DNA of 64,000 bases from Bacillus_BD sp963708895 (lineage in GTDB: Bacteria > Bacillota > Bacilli > Bacillales > Cytobacillaceae). The notes under the pieces are model-generated. The model was not told where the DNA came from. It did not search any database and was given only the letters and a program-made list of their open reading frames with translations. Of this stretch, positions 9,115 to 17,303 are shown one piece after another. The DNA lies in assembly GCA_963708895.1 (NCBI GenBank), contig CAVPUE010000002.1, positions 558,001-622,000 of the forward strand, in the 5' to 3' direction. Each line of letters opens with the position of its first letter. The first letter of the stretch is position 1. The position numbers and the translations under genes were made by a program.

Positions 9115-9555
9115 ATGGAAATTGAACAAAATGATCAATCACTAAAATTATTTATCGTTATGTCTCGTGCCTATCGTGCAGTGAATGAGCATGTTAATAA
9201 GAGAATTCAACGTTATGGATTAAATCCAACGGAATTTGCTGTCTTAGAATTGTTGTATCATAAAGGAGATCAACCGCTTCAACAAATTGGCGGAAAAATT
9301 CTACTAGCAAGTGGTAGCATGACCTATGTAATTGATAAATTAGAAAAAAAGGAATACATTAGACGCGTACCTTGCCCAGAGGATAGACGTGTTACATTTG
9401 CCCAAATTACAGATAAAGGGATGAAATTGATTGAGCAAGTCTTTCCTTCCCATCGAAATGAAATTGACCGGATGATGTCAGTTCTAACGGATGATGAGAA
9501 AGAGACAGCCATTGAACTATTAAAGAAAATTGGTTTATCAATCAAGCAATATTAA
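9115..9555 (+). CDS. mhqR: MarR-family regulator, MhqR-like
   Basis: A winged-helix dimeric repressor of 146 residues. The core reads GLNPTEFAVLELLYHKGDQPLQQIG, then the recognition-helix region ASGSMTYVIDKLEKK and wing DRRVTFAQITDKG. It closely resembles what I remember of B. subtilis MhqR (YkvE), the repressor of quinone/azoreductase detoxification genes, and has the same neighbours (kinD, clpE). It lacks the N-terminal redox Cys of OhrR. The ATG at 9115 has AAAGGAA nine bases upstream; the ATG at 9091 has no ribosome site and lies in a palindrome. The motBA genes that follow mhqR in B. subtilis are absent here. Confidence 0.8.
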   Translation: MEIEQNDQSLKLFIVMSRAYRAVNEHVNKRIQRYGLNPTEFAVLELLYHKGDQPLQQIGGKILLASGSMTYVIDKLEKKEYIRRVPCPEDRRVTFAQITDKGMKLIEQVFPSHRNEIDRMMSVLTDDEKETAIELLKKIGLSIKQY

Positions 9556-9557
9556 TA

Positions 9558-9590
9558 GAAAAGGAACCGCTGTGATCAGCGGTTCCTTTT
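9558..9590. terminator. Bidirectional terminator between mhqR and clpE
   Basis: Perfect stem AAAAGGAACCGCTG / CAGCGGTTCCTTTT with a short loop, T-rich on one side and A-rich on the other, between two convergent genes. Confidence 0.88.
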
Positions 9591-9598
9591 CTTTCAAG

Positions 9599-11750
9599 TT
9601 ATCCTTTTGTAATGACAAACTGGTCAGCATCCAGCTCAGCGGTTAATTTCCCCACTTGACCATTTTCAAGAATATAATCGGCAATTTTATCTTCTAGTTG
9701 TTCTTGTATTACACGACGAAGTGGACGGGCACCAAAGGTTTGATTAACCCCAAGCTCAACAAGTTTTTCCTTTGCTTCATTTGTTACAGTTAATTTGTAC
9801 TGTTGTTCATTTAGGTTTTCATATAGTTCATTCAGCATTAAATCGACTATTTTTAGAAGATGTGTTTTTTCTAATGATTTGAATTCAATGATCGAATCAA
9901 AACGGTTAAGAAATTCTGGTTTGAAATATTGGCCAAGTGATTGTAAGAATATTAGATTCTTTTATAGCGTTATTTTTATCAAATCCTACTTCAATTTTTC
10001 GACTACCAACACCGGCATTGCTTGTCATAATAATGACCGATTCTTTAAAGCTTACAGACCTGCCTTGACTATCTGTTAGTCTACCATCTTCTAAAATTTG
10101 TAAGAACATGTGTAATACATCAGGATGTGCTTTCTCGATTTCATCAAGTAGGATTATACAATATGGGTTACGACGTACTTTTTCGGTTAATTGACCTGCT
10201 TCTTCATGACCAACATATCCTGGGGGAGAACCAATGATTTTGGAAATGCTATGCTTCTCCATATATTCACTCATATCTAGTCTAACCATTGCTTCTTTCG
10301 TACCAAATAACTCTTCTGCTAATGTTTTTGCTAATTCAGTTTTCCCGACTCCTGTTGGTCCTACAAATAAGAAGGAACCAATCGGACGATGTTTAGACTT
10401 TAGACCTGCACGACTGCGACGAATTGCTTTCGCGACTTTTTCAACAGCTTCTTCTTGACCGATTACTTTAGCAGCAAGATTATTTTGAAGGTCTCTCATT
10501 TGTAGCTGTTCATCACCATGTAGCTTTCCAACTGGAATACCAGTCTTTTTCTCGATTATTTCTTGAATCAGCTCTACGTCTACGATAGGTCGTTCTGTTG
10601 AACCAGAAGTATTCAAGTCTTTTACAAGTTTTGTTTCTTCTTCACGAAGTTTTGCTGCTTTCTCGTATTCTTCTTTCTTTAAAACTTCATCCTTTTCTTG
10701 AGCAATTTCTTTCAATCGTTTTTCAATTTCATCTGTTGAAGTATAGTTTGATGAAAGATTCATTTTAGAGCCTGCTTCATCTAATAAGTCAATTGCCTTA
10801 TCAGGTAGGAAACGATCTTGAACATAACGATGTGATAATCTTACACAGGCTTCTAAGGCCTCATCTGTGTAGGAGACATGATGGAAATCCTCATATTTTG
10901 ATTGAAGCCCTTTAAGAATATCTAATGTATCTTCAGGAGAGGGTTCAGAAACATTGACTGGCTGGAATCGACGTTCAAGGGCTGCATCCTTTTCAATATT
11001 TCGATACTCTTTTAATGTTGTTGCTCCTAATACTTGAAGTTCACCACGTGCAAGGGCAGGTTTTAATAGATTACCGGCATCCATAGAACCCTCAGCAGAG
11101 CCTGCGCCAACGAGTAAATGAATTTCATCTACAAATAGGATGATATTTTTACGTTGCTGTAAATCGCTAATCAACTGCTTCATACGTTCTTCAAATTGTC
11201 CGCGAATTCCAGTATTAGCCACTAATGATGCCACATCTAATAGATAGACTTGTTTATTTTTTAATTTATTAGGTACGGACCCTTCCTCAATTAAAAGAGC
11301 TAGTCCTTCGGCAATAGCCGTTTTCCCAACTCCAGCTTCACCAATTAAAACTGGATTATTCTTATTACGACGATTTAATATTTCAATAACCCGGGCAATT
11401 TCTTCATCACGGCCAATGACAGGATCAATAAGTCCAGCCTTAGCCATATTATTTAGATTTCGGCCGAATTGATCTAAAAAACCATTTCCTTGAACTTGAG
11501 GTTTTTGACCATTTTGCTTATGCGTCATCTCTTCGTGATTTTGACCCATTTGTTTAAACATATCATCTAGTGGGAAAGAATGGGGCCCACCAAACCCACC
11601 AAGATTCAAGCTAGGACCCATATTAGCTGATAGATGTTGTTTTTGCGATTCATAGCATGTTTGACATAGATGTAGTTGTTTTTCTTGACCATTTAATCTA
11701 AATCTCATATTTACATTTGCATTTCTTTGTTGGCAATTTTGACAAAGCAT
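9599..11750 (-). CDS. clpE: ATP-dependent protease ATPase ClpE, one frameshift
   Basis: Class I Clp/Hsp100 unfoldase that works with ClpP in stress proteolysis. An N-terminal zinc finger (CQNCQQ..CQTC, residues 3-33) is the hallmark of ClpE. The first AAA+ domain has Walker A GEAGVGKT and Walker B FVDEIH; a short UVR-like coiled linker (EEYEKAAKLREEE) follows; the second AAA+ domain has GPTGVGKT and ILLDEIEKAHPDV. A frame change near 9950 separates it from YFKPEFLNRFDSIIEF and the C-terminal domain (one extra base). Joined length is about 717 residues. ATG 11750 (MLCQNC) has better spacing from GGGG than ATG 11756. CtsR boxes precede it. Confidence 0.93.
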
Positions 11751-11787
11751 ATACATTCCCCTTTCACATGAATCAATATTTTTTGAC

Positions 11788-11804
11788 TTTGACTATCTTT
11801 GACC
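11788..11804 (-). promoter_or_regulatory. CtsR operator, downstream box
   Basis: On the minus strand GGTCAAA-GAT-AGTCAAA, an exact fit to the CtsR heptad direct repeat (RGTCAAANNNRGTCAAA). A further GTCAAA follows at 11782-11787. It lies just after the -10 box. Confidence 0.85.
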
Positions 11805-11817
11805 TTTTGATACTTTG

Positions 11818-11846
11818 ATTATACTCTGACCAATTTTGACTTTCAA
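11818..11846 (-). promoter_or_regulatory. Sigma-A promoter of clpE overlapped by a second CtsR box
   Basis: On the minus strand TTGAAA (11841-11846), 17-base spacer, TATAAT (11818-11823). The spacer contains a second CtsR repeat AGTCAAA-ATT-GGTCAGA (11825-11841, one mismatch). CtsR bound at both boxes would block RNA polymerase. Confidence 0.82.
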
Positions 11847-11993
11847 GTGTTTTACTCATGAAATTTATGGAAAACAGTTCAAGGGCTACCATGAAAATGT
11901 CGTTTATTGCTAACTAAGCGAGATATTTATGAGATAAAAGCTCGTCTTTGTTTGTCCTAATGATCATATAGTAAAAGAAGGGAGGGACAGCAT

Positions 11994-13034
11994 GTGAAGG
12001 GTAATTGGGGTGCTGCTTTTCAAATTGCCGCTGTTTATGTAGGTACAGTGGTTGGGGCAGGATTTGCAACAGGCAGAGAAATTGTTGAGTTCTTTTCAAG
12101 ATACGGATTTATTGGATTAGTTGGCATGTTAATGGCAGGTTACATGTTAATATTTTTAGGCACGAAGATCATGGTAATATCTGCTGAGATTCAAGCACAA
12201 TCTTATGAAGAGTTTAATGAATATTTATTTGGTAAATCGCTTGGAAAAGTGATTAACATACTAACTTTATTGATGCTGTTAGGAGTAAGTGCAGTCATGC
12301 TTGCCGGAGCAGGTGCCGTGTTTGATGAGCAACTAGGGATGACTAAAATGTTCGGGATTATGCTGACTATTTTTCTTTCCTATATCGTGATGTTAGTGGG
12401 TACAAAAGCTTTATTTGCTGTCAATACATTTGTTGTTCCATTAATGATCGGATTTAGTTTAATTCTATTTTTATTATCAATTAAACAGCCGAATTTTATC
12501 GAGCAATTATTATATATTCCCTATGTAAAAGATGGATGGTCTGCTGTTATTTCGCCATTTTCCTATACCGCGTTTAATTTATCGTTGGCACAAGCGGTAC
12601 TCGTTCCCATTGCATCTGAAGTAAAAGATGTAAAAATTATTAGACGAGGGGGGATGATTGGCGGGTTAGCATTAACTGTTATCCTAATCACGAGTCATAC
12701 AACTTTAGTTACACTACCAAACTTTTCTTCCTATGAAATACCGATGGCCATTATTATGAGGAACTTAGCTCCAGGATTATTTTGGATTTATGTATTGATT
12801 ATTTATGGAGAGATCTTTACTTCTGTCATTGGTAATGTTTATGGTCTTGAAAAGCAAATAAAACAATATACTGCTCTTCCAAAAATGGTGATTGTCACGG
12901 GGATTTTTCTGATTTGCTATTTGTTAAGTTTATTTGATTATAGTCTACTTCTATCCTATTTATATCCACTTTTCGGTTATATTAGTTTACTTTTTGTCGT
13001 CCTTTTGTGGATGAAGCCTGAAAATGAAAAATGA
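11994..13034 (+). CDS. ykvI: YkvI-family membrane protein, probable transporter
   Basis: An integral membrane protein of 346 residues (B. subtilis YkvI is about 347) with about ten hydrophobic segments. The first helix contains AVYVGTVVGAGFATGREI, whose unwound GxGxGFATG pattern is typical of LeuT-fold (APC) carriers; PFSYTAFNLSLAQAVLVPIA lies mid-protein. The transported substrate is not known. The start is GTG at 11994 with AGGGAGG upstream; the overlapping ATG at 11992 would stop at once. Position next to clpE matches B. subtilis. Confidence 0.85.
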   Translation: MKGNWGAAFQIAAVYVGTVVGAGFATGREIVEFFSRYGFIGLVGMLMAGYMLIFLGTKIMVISAEIQAQSYEEFNEYLFGKSLGKVINILTLLMLLGVSAVMLAGAGAVFDEQLGMTKMFGIMLTIFLSYIVMLVGTKALFAVNTFVVPLMIGFSLILFLLSIKQPNFIEQLLYIPYVKDGWSAVISPFSYTAFNLSLAQAVLVPIASEVKDVKIIRRGGMIGGLALTVILITSHTTLVTLPNFSSYEIPMAIIMRNLAPGLFWIYVLIIYGEIFTSVIGNVYGLEKQIKQYTALPKMVIVTGIFLICYLLSLFDYSLLLSYLYPLFGYISLLFVVLLWMKPENEK

Positions 13035-13072
13035 GGTGCAAAATGGTTGTTCATTTTGCACCTCATTTTTTT
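13027..13072. terminator. Bidirectional terminator after ykvI
   Basis: Long stem AAAATGAGGTGCAAAATG / CATTTTGCACCTCATTTT plus T-run, between ykvI and the convergent lipoprotein gene. Confidence 0.88.
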
Positions 13073-13790
13073 AGTCAATTTTCAAACTTTTCGCCATTTG
13101 CACAAAAGCGTCTTGATGATTTTCTTGTTCATTAGTAGAAATGGTTAATTTTATTAAATTGTCTTCTTGCTCAATTAGATAAGCAGTGACGATTGTCACT
13201 ATCTTTTTTAGCCTGCATGATTGTTGCGTTTTGAAAAAAGTCGTTTGGCTCAGGACTCAAAGTTTGGACATCTTCATTTACAGCTTGTAATTGAGCAAGA
13301 GTATTTTCTTTTAAACTAGTCTTTTGATCTGAATCTCCTGGTAAAATCTCAATTCTCATAAAATGAGATCGTCTTCTTTATAAGAAAGTTGATCTATATC
13401 TTGGTTCTTCAGCAGTCAATTCATATGTAGGCAATACGTAGAGACCAAATGTTTGATTGTCGCTTTTTGTCCAATGGCGGTTTCTTCTACAGAATTTCCG
13501 TTAAAAGAATAAGTCAATTTAACTTCTGTAGCAGGAGATGTCTCTTCAACACTTTCTTTTTCTACTTGTTCTTTTGGTTCTTCTCCAGGATTCTTTTCGA
13601 TTTCTTGCTGGGGTTCCTCATTTTCCTTCTCAATTTCTTGTTCTTGCTCTGTTTCTTCAACTGTTTGCTCTATTTCGTTTTTGTTTGTAGTATCTTTCAC
13701 AGAATTAGTTGTATCTGTGTTTGTCCCACAAGCAACGAGAAGAATAGAGAGAAAACCAATTGTTAAAAGATATTTCATAAATCTAGTCAT
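13071..13790 (-). pseudogene. Secreted lipoprotein gene broken by four frame changes
   Basis: The start is certain: AAGGAGGA, ATG, a signal peptide and lipobox LLVACGT (Cys at about residue 21), then a Glu-rich linker. After that the sequence changes frame near 13448 (five A where six would restore QKSDNQTFGLYVLPTYELTAEE), near 13402 (to NQDIDQLSYKEDDLI), near 13358 (four T where five would give FMRIEILPG) and near 13195 (to IVTAYLIEQEDNLIKL), ending KSLKID at 13071. All pieces are protein-like and collinear, so this is either a recently broken gene or, as likely, an intact gene of about 238 residues with sequencing indels. The family is not recognised. Confidence 0.7.
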
Positions 13791-13864
13791 AAAAAAATCC
13801 TCCTTGTCATCATATGAAATTCAATTAAGCTGAATCTCCTTACTCAATCATAACAAAAATATCA

Positions 13865-14494
13865 TTATCGTAATGGAAATAGGATAAAAATACATAAATC
13901 AAAGATGAAATGTGAGATGATATTGAGTGGCATACTTTTTTTCCATTCATATAAAACACCCCAAAAAATACCGCCAAATAGTGCTGCAATGATATGTATG
14001 AAGTATCCGGAATATATTTGTATGGAAGCATATAGCATTGTTGCAATCACAATACTTAGAGTAGCACTCATTTTTAATCCTAACCTCTTTTGTATATATC
14101 CTCGCCAAAATATCTCTTCCCCGGGAACGATAATAAATAATAGCACAATATAGTGCCATAAACTGACTGGTGCAAATGCTTTGTATAAACTAGTTATTTC
14201 CTTTTCAAATGGCAAATTAAAAAGTTGGATCATTGCATCCCCAAACCAAAAAACAATAAACAGAAGAATTCCTGAAATAATCCCATAAAGATTATTATGA
14301 ATCATTGAAGTAGGCTGCTCTGCTTTTTCATTTAAGATAGAATAGCTTATTAATATCAACATCGTAGCGGTAAACATATACCAAAAAACTTTTTTGTCCT
14401 GAAAAGTTAAGTACATAAGTATATGTGCTATTACAAAGCCAATGATTAGGCGATAATCAATCCAAACTTTTTTCACCTTTTTACCCCTTTCCAT
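13865..14494 (-). CDS. CPBP-family intramembrane metalloprotease
   Basis: A 209-residue membrane protein of the CPBP/Abi (Rce1-like) family of intramembrane proteases. The family motifs are seen: PGEEIFWRGYIQKRLG (EExxxR, about residue 125), a second segment FGGIFWGVLYEWKKS, and the C-terminal ISHFIFD carrying the conserved His. At least six hydrophobic segments occur. Members process membrane proteins or confer bacteriocin immunity; the role here is unknown. ATG 14494 follows GGAGGG; an internal GTG (14476) with AAAGGGG is an alternative. It is monocistronic. Confidence 0.85.
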   Translation of the reverse strand: MERGKKVKKVWIDYRLIIGFVIAHILMYLTFQDKKVFWYMFTATMLILISYSILNEKAEQPTSMIHNNLYGIISGILLFIVFWFGDAMIQLFNLPFEKEITSLYKAFAPVSLWHYIVLLFIIVPGEEIFWRGYIQKRLGLKMSATLSIVIATMLYASIQIYSGYFIHIIAALFGGIFWGVLYEWKKSMPLNIISHFIFDLCIFILFPLR

Positions 14495-14692
14495 TTGCCC
14501 TCCATTATTTTACCAAAAAAACGAAAATGATGGTAGAAATGGATCGGAATACTTATCAATTGTTGTATGAGCAATCTTTACAATTCTCATTTTTACCGTA
14601 TTTTTTCAATATATGTAAAAATAAAGGATTAATAAAAAATAATTTAGATGAAAAGATAATAAAGAATAATGAAGAAGGAGGGGGATTATCAG

Positions 14693-14806
14693 ATGTCTAA
14701 ATCAAAACGTCAGAAAGAACGAGAATGGACGGTTCGAAAACAGGACCAAAATCCTCATGGAAAAGTGAAATCACTTAAGGAAATTTCCAATGAGGTAAAA
14801 CCTTAA
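14693..14806 (+). CDS. 37-residue basic protein of unknown function
   Basis: ATG at 14693 with an excellent GAAGGAGGGGG eight to nine bases upstream. The product is 37 residues, charged and without hydrophobic segments: it starts MSKSKRQKEREWTVRKQ and carries NPHGKVKSLKEIS. I have an impression of similar tiny conserved proteins in Bacillaceae but cannot name the family. It stands alone, convergent with ykvS. Confidence 0.6.
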   Translation: MSKSKRQKEREWTVRKQDQNPHGKVKSLKEISNEVKP

Positions 14807-14818
14807 TGTATACGTAAT

Positions 14819-14900
14819 AAAAGGCTACCTTCTATTTGAGTGAAATATCCCAGTAATCAGAAAAATTGAGATATTTCGCTGCTGTTAAAGGGTAGCCTTT
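14819..14900 (-). terminator. Two-stem hairpin after ykvS
   Basis: Outer stem AAAGGCTACC (14820-14829) / GGTAGCCTTT (14891-14900) and inner stem GTGAAATATC (14840-14849) / GATATTTCGC (14870-14879). On the minus strand it is followed by TTTTATTA, so it fits termination of ykvS. The nested second stem is unusual for a plain terminator. Confidence 0.6.
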
Positions 14901-14910
14901 CCTCTTCGAA

Positions 14911-15105
14911 TTAAATCACTTCTTTAATAATTTTATAATTTTTATGGTTTACAACTGTTCGTTCATCTAATTCTAAGTTCATGAAATTTTCCATATACGT
15001 AAGGTCAACGATTACCGAGTTTTCGTTTACTTTTTCTACGATACCTTGTAAGCCATTTCTAAATTCAATGACATTGCCTACCTTAGCGACTTTCAAAATA
15101 TTCAT
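14911..15105 (-). CDS. ykvS: YkvS-like small protein (DUF2187)
   Basis: A 64-residue soluble beta-rich protein: VGNVIEFRNGLQGIVEKVNENSVIVDLT followed by TVVNHKNYKII. This matches what I remember of B. subtilis YkvS, with a KOW/SH3-like pattern around the GxxGxV turn. The function is unknown. ATG with GGAGAAGGGGAG upstream. It is monocistronic in an order consistent with the ykv region. Confidence 0.82.
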   Translation of the reverse strand: MNILKVAKVGNVIEFRNGLQGIVEKVNENSVIVDLTYMENFMNLELDERTVVNHKNYKIIKEVI

Positions 15106-15242
15106 CTCCCCTTCTCCAATGATTTAGTAATATTTTGCACTATTATACCCTATTCGTAAAGGGTTTTGTTGGAAATAGTTTTGACTCCCTATTATTCTTT
15201 GATTTATCATTAAAATGAGATATCTTATGAGGAGTGAATAAT

Positions 15243-15437
15243 ATGACCGAAGAAATGGCACATCAAATTCTTGAAAAGCTAAAAACTGGAGAGTTAAAAG
15301 AGTATTTGATTGAAAAAAATGACTTTATTTCCTTTCGAGAAGTACTCGTTAAAAGGGAGGATTTTAGGCATTTTCGTGGAATAGCTAAAAGAGGTGGAGA
15401 GGTAGTCTATCAATATCTAGAAGAAGCAAGAAGTTAA
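15243..15437 (+). CDS. Small helical protein of unknown function
   Basis: A 64-residue soluble protein, rich in Glu, Lys and Arg, predicted all-helical (AHQILEKLKTGELKEYLIEK; REVLVKREDFRHFRGIAKRGG). ATG 15243 is chosen because GAGGAG lies eight bases upstream and overlaps the alternative GTG at 15234. I do not recognise the family. The next gene, a lipoprotein, begins about 80 bases downstream in the same direction. Confidence 0.6.
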   Translation: MTEEMAHQILEKLKTGELKEYLIEKNDFISFREVLVKREDFRHFRGIAKRGGEVVYQYLEEARS

Positions 15438-15519
15438 CTTTACATTTCATATTCATATTCATCACTCTCTCGTTTACATTGAACCTAATTTGGCAAAGGT
15501 GTTCATGAGGAGTGGTAAT

Positions 15520-15978
15520 ATGAGAATAAAAGTAGATAGGTGGGCTTACTTATTTATTTTGTTAATCTTTCTAGTTGGATGCTCACAAAATGAACCATCG
15601 ATTATTAATCGATATGCAGAGGCACATTTAACGAATAAAAATGAATTGCAATTTCGGTTTAAAGTAAATGAAAAAATTTTTACGAATGAAAAGATGTATA
15701 AAGTAAAAGTGTTAATTCATGATGAAGTGTTAGCATTGGCTCTTGGAAGTGAAGAAATTATTTATGGTTCAAAAGAAGTATTTAACGGAAAAACATTAGA
15801 TGTTTCCCAAGAAAAACAATCTTTTATCTTTATGGATCCGATTCCCTTACTAATGGATCTCCATGTTTTTGACTTGGAAAAAATGATTAAAGATGAAAAA
15901 GCGATATCGGTTGAAATTATTAGTAACAATGAAGTCATTGCGGAAGCATTCTTAACAAATTTTACTTCACAAATTTAA
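15520..15978 (+). CDS. Putative secreted lipoprotein
   Basis: A 152-residue exported protein with a type II signal peptide: a basic N-terminus (MRIKVDRW), a hydrophobic core and lipobox FLVGCSQ (Cys at about residue 22). The mature part is mixed alpha/beta, and no catalytic motif or known domain is visible. ATG 15520 has GAGGAGTGG upstream; the longer TTG frame from 15490 would push the signal peptide inwards. It precedes ykwC by 53 bases and may share its transcript. Confidence 0.68.
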   Translation: MRIKVDRWAYLFILLIFLVGCSQNEPSIINRYAEAHLTNKNELQFRFKVNEKIFTNEKMYKVKVLIHDEVLALALGSEEIIYGSKEVFNGKTLDVSQEKQSFIFMDPIPLLMDLHVFDLEKMIKDEKAISVEIISNNEVIAEAFLTNFTSQI

Positions 15979-16031
15979 TAAAAGGTAAGTGATACAATAC
16001 TAGTTGTTACATATTGGAAGGGGAGAGGAAT

Positions 16032-16910
16032 ATGCTTTCAACTGAAAATACGGTAATTGGATTTATTGGGACAGGTGTAATGGGAAAGAGCATGGCCAAG
16101 CATCTTCTTCATGGAGGATACCGGGTTGTTGCTTATAATCGTACAAAAGAAAAGGCAATCGAGTTATTGGAAAATGGTGCAACATGGGCATCTACTCCAC
16201 AAGAAGTTGCACAGAGAGCCAATGTCATTTTTACGATTGTTGGTTATCCAAAAGATGTTGAAGAAGTATATTTAGGAAATCAAGGAATCATTGCAAATGC
16301 CAAAGCAGGATCATATATAATTGATATGACCACGTCTACTCCTACTTTAGCTAAAAAAATATATGAAGAAGCAAAAAAGAAAGAGATTTTTGCCTTGGAT
16401 GCACCCGTTTCTGGTGGAGATGTTGGGGCAAAAGAGGCAAGTCTATCTATCATGGTAGGTGGAGATGAAGAGGGATATAATGAAATAAAGCCTCTCTTTG
16501 AGCTACTTGGAAATAATATTGTCTATCAAGGAAAAGCTGGGGCTGGACAACATGCAAAAATGTGTAATCAAATTGCGATTGCCTCGAATATGATTGGGGT
16601 TTGTGAAGCGATCGTTTACGCAGAAAAAGCGGGTCTTGATCCAGAAAAAGTGTTAACAAGTATTACATCAGGTGCTGCAGGAAGCTGGTCTCTTTCAAAT
16701 TTAGCACCAAGAATGTTATCAGGAAATTTTGAACCGGGATTTTACATAAAGCACTTTATTAAGGATATGAATATCGCCCTGCAAGAAGCAGAAGCGATGG
16801 GGATGGAAACACCTGGACTCACATTGGCAAAAAACATGTATGAACGACTAGCGGGGAACGGTGAAGAAAACAGCGGCACACATGCCCTTTATAAATATTG
16901 GCAATTATAG
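16032..16910 (+). CDS. ykwC: NAD(P)-dependent beta-hydroxyacid dehydrogenase YkwC
   Basis: A cytosolic oxidoreductase of the 3-hydroxyisobutyrate dehydrogenase family, 292 residues (YkwC is about 288). An N-terminal Rossmann domain has GFIGTGVMGKSMA (about residues 10-22) and NRTKEKA. The substrate signature DAPVSGGDVGAKEASLS is near residue 125. The catalytic Lys lies in GAGQHAKMCNQ near 175, and the C-terminal all-helical domain ends in NSGTHALYKYW. The physiological substrate is unknown. ATG 16032 is set by GGGAGAGG; the TTG at 16014 lacks a site. It is followed by cheV in the B. subtilis-like order, with a small gene inserted between. Confidence 0.9.
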   Translation: MLSTENTVIGFIGTGVMGKSMAKHLLHGGYRVVAYNRTKEKAIELLENGATWASTPQEVAQRANVIFTIVGYPKDVEEVYLGNQGIIANAKAGSYIIDMTTSTPTLAKKIYEEAKKKEIFALDAPVSGGDVGAKEASLSIMVGGDEEGYNEIKPLFELLGNNIVYQGKAGAGQHAKMCNQIAIASNMIGVCEAIVYAEKAGLDPEKVLTSITSGAAGSWSLSNLAPRMLSGNFEPGFYIKHFIKDMNIALQEAEAMGMETPGLTLAKNMYERLAGNGEENSGTHALYKYWQL

Positions 16911-16912
16911 TT

Positions 16913-16943
16913 TGAATAAAAAAAAGCCTCTAAAAACACACTA
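16913..16943 (+). promoter_or_regulatory. Sigma-G/F-like forespore promoter
   Basis: TGAATA (16913-16918), 18-base spacer, CACACTA (16937-16943). The sigma-G consensus is TGAATA and CATACTA, so 12 of 13 bases agree. It begins three bases after the ykwC stop and would start transcription just ahead of the ribosome site of the 60-residue gene. Confidence 0.62.
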
Positions 16944-16967
16944 GCAATAGTAAAGGAGGTTTTAAAA

Positions 16968-17150
16968 ATGGCTAAAAGAAATAAAAAGAATGATCCACAG
17001 CAAAAAAATAAAAAGGGCTTTGACTCTGCTGTATTGAATACAGAATTTGCTCATGAAATGGGAAGTGCGGCTACGAATAAAATTCATAAGGATAAAGCAA
17101 AAAAGGAAAAAGCATCAAAAAATGATGGAAAATATAAAGGTGGATTATAA
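16968..17150 (+). CDS. 60-residue Lys-rich protein, probable forespore SASP-like protein
   Basis: ATG with a full AAAGGAGG upstream. The protein is Lys/Asn-rich with no Trp or Cys: MAKRNKKNDPQQKNKKGF, then LNTEFAHEMGSAATNK and a second Lys-rich tail. TEFAHE is close to the TEFASE site where the germination protease GPR cuts gamma-type SASPs. The sigma-G-like promoter just upstream independently points to forespore expression. It is not a standard alpha/beta SASP, and I do not recognise a named family. Confidence 0.72.
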   Translation: MAKRNKKNDPQQKNKKGFDSAVLNTEFAHEMGSAATNKIHKDKAKKEKASKNDGKYKGGL

Positions 17151-17154
17151 CACT

Positions 17155-17187
17155 TAAAAGTGCTGGTATTTGCCAGCGCTTTTTTTA
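17155..17187 (+). terminator. Terminator after the 60-residue gene
   Basis: Stem AAAAGTGCTGG / CCAGCGCTTTT with one wobble pair and a T-run, right after the stop. Confidence 0.85.
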
Positions 17188-17303
17188 ATGTATCTTTAGG
17201 CATATTTTTCATAAAGATAACAAAAATAATATCCTACTTTTTACGTGCTACATGTTATAGTAAAGGTAATATAGATGACAAATAAACAGGTAGGTTGAAT
17301 GTA

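Noticed and set aside
13449..13766. 105-codon plus-strand frame rich in Phe
   Set aside because: Antisense shadow of the Glu-rich lipoprotein linker; no ribosome site.
17190..17303. Sigma-D (motility) promoter for cheV
   Set aside because: No TAAA-N15-GCCGATAA-like pair found; only a weak sigma-A-like TATAGT.
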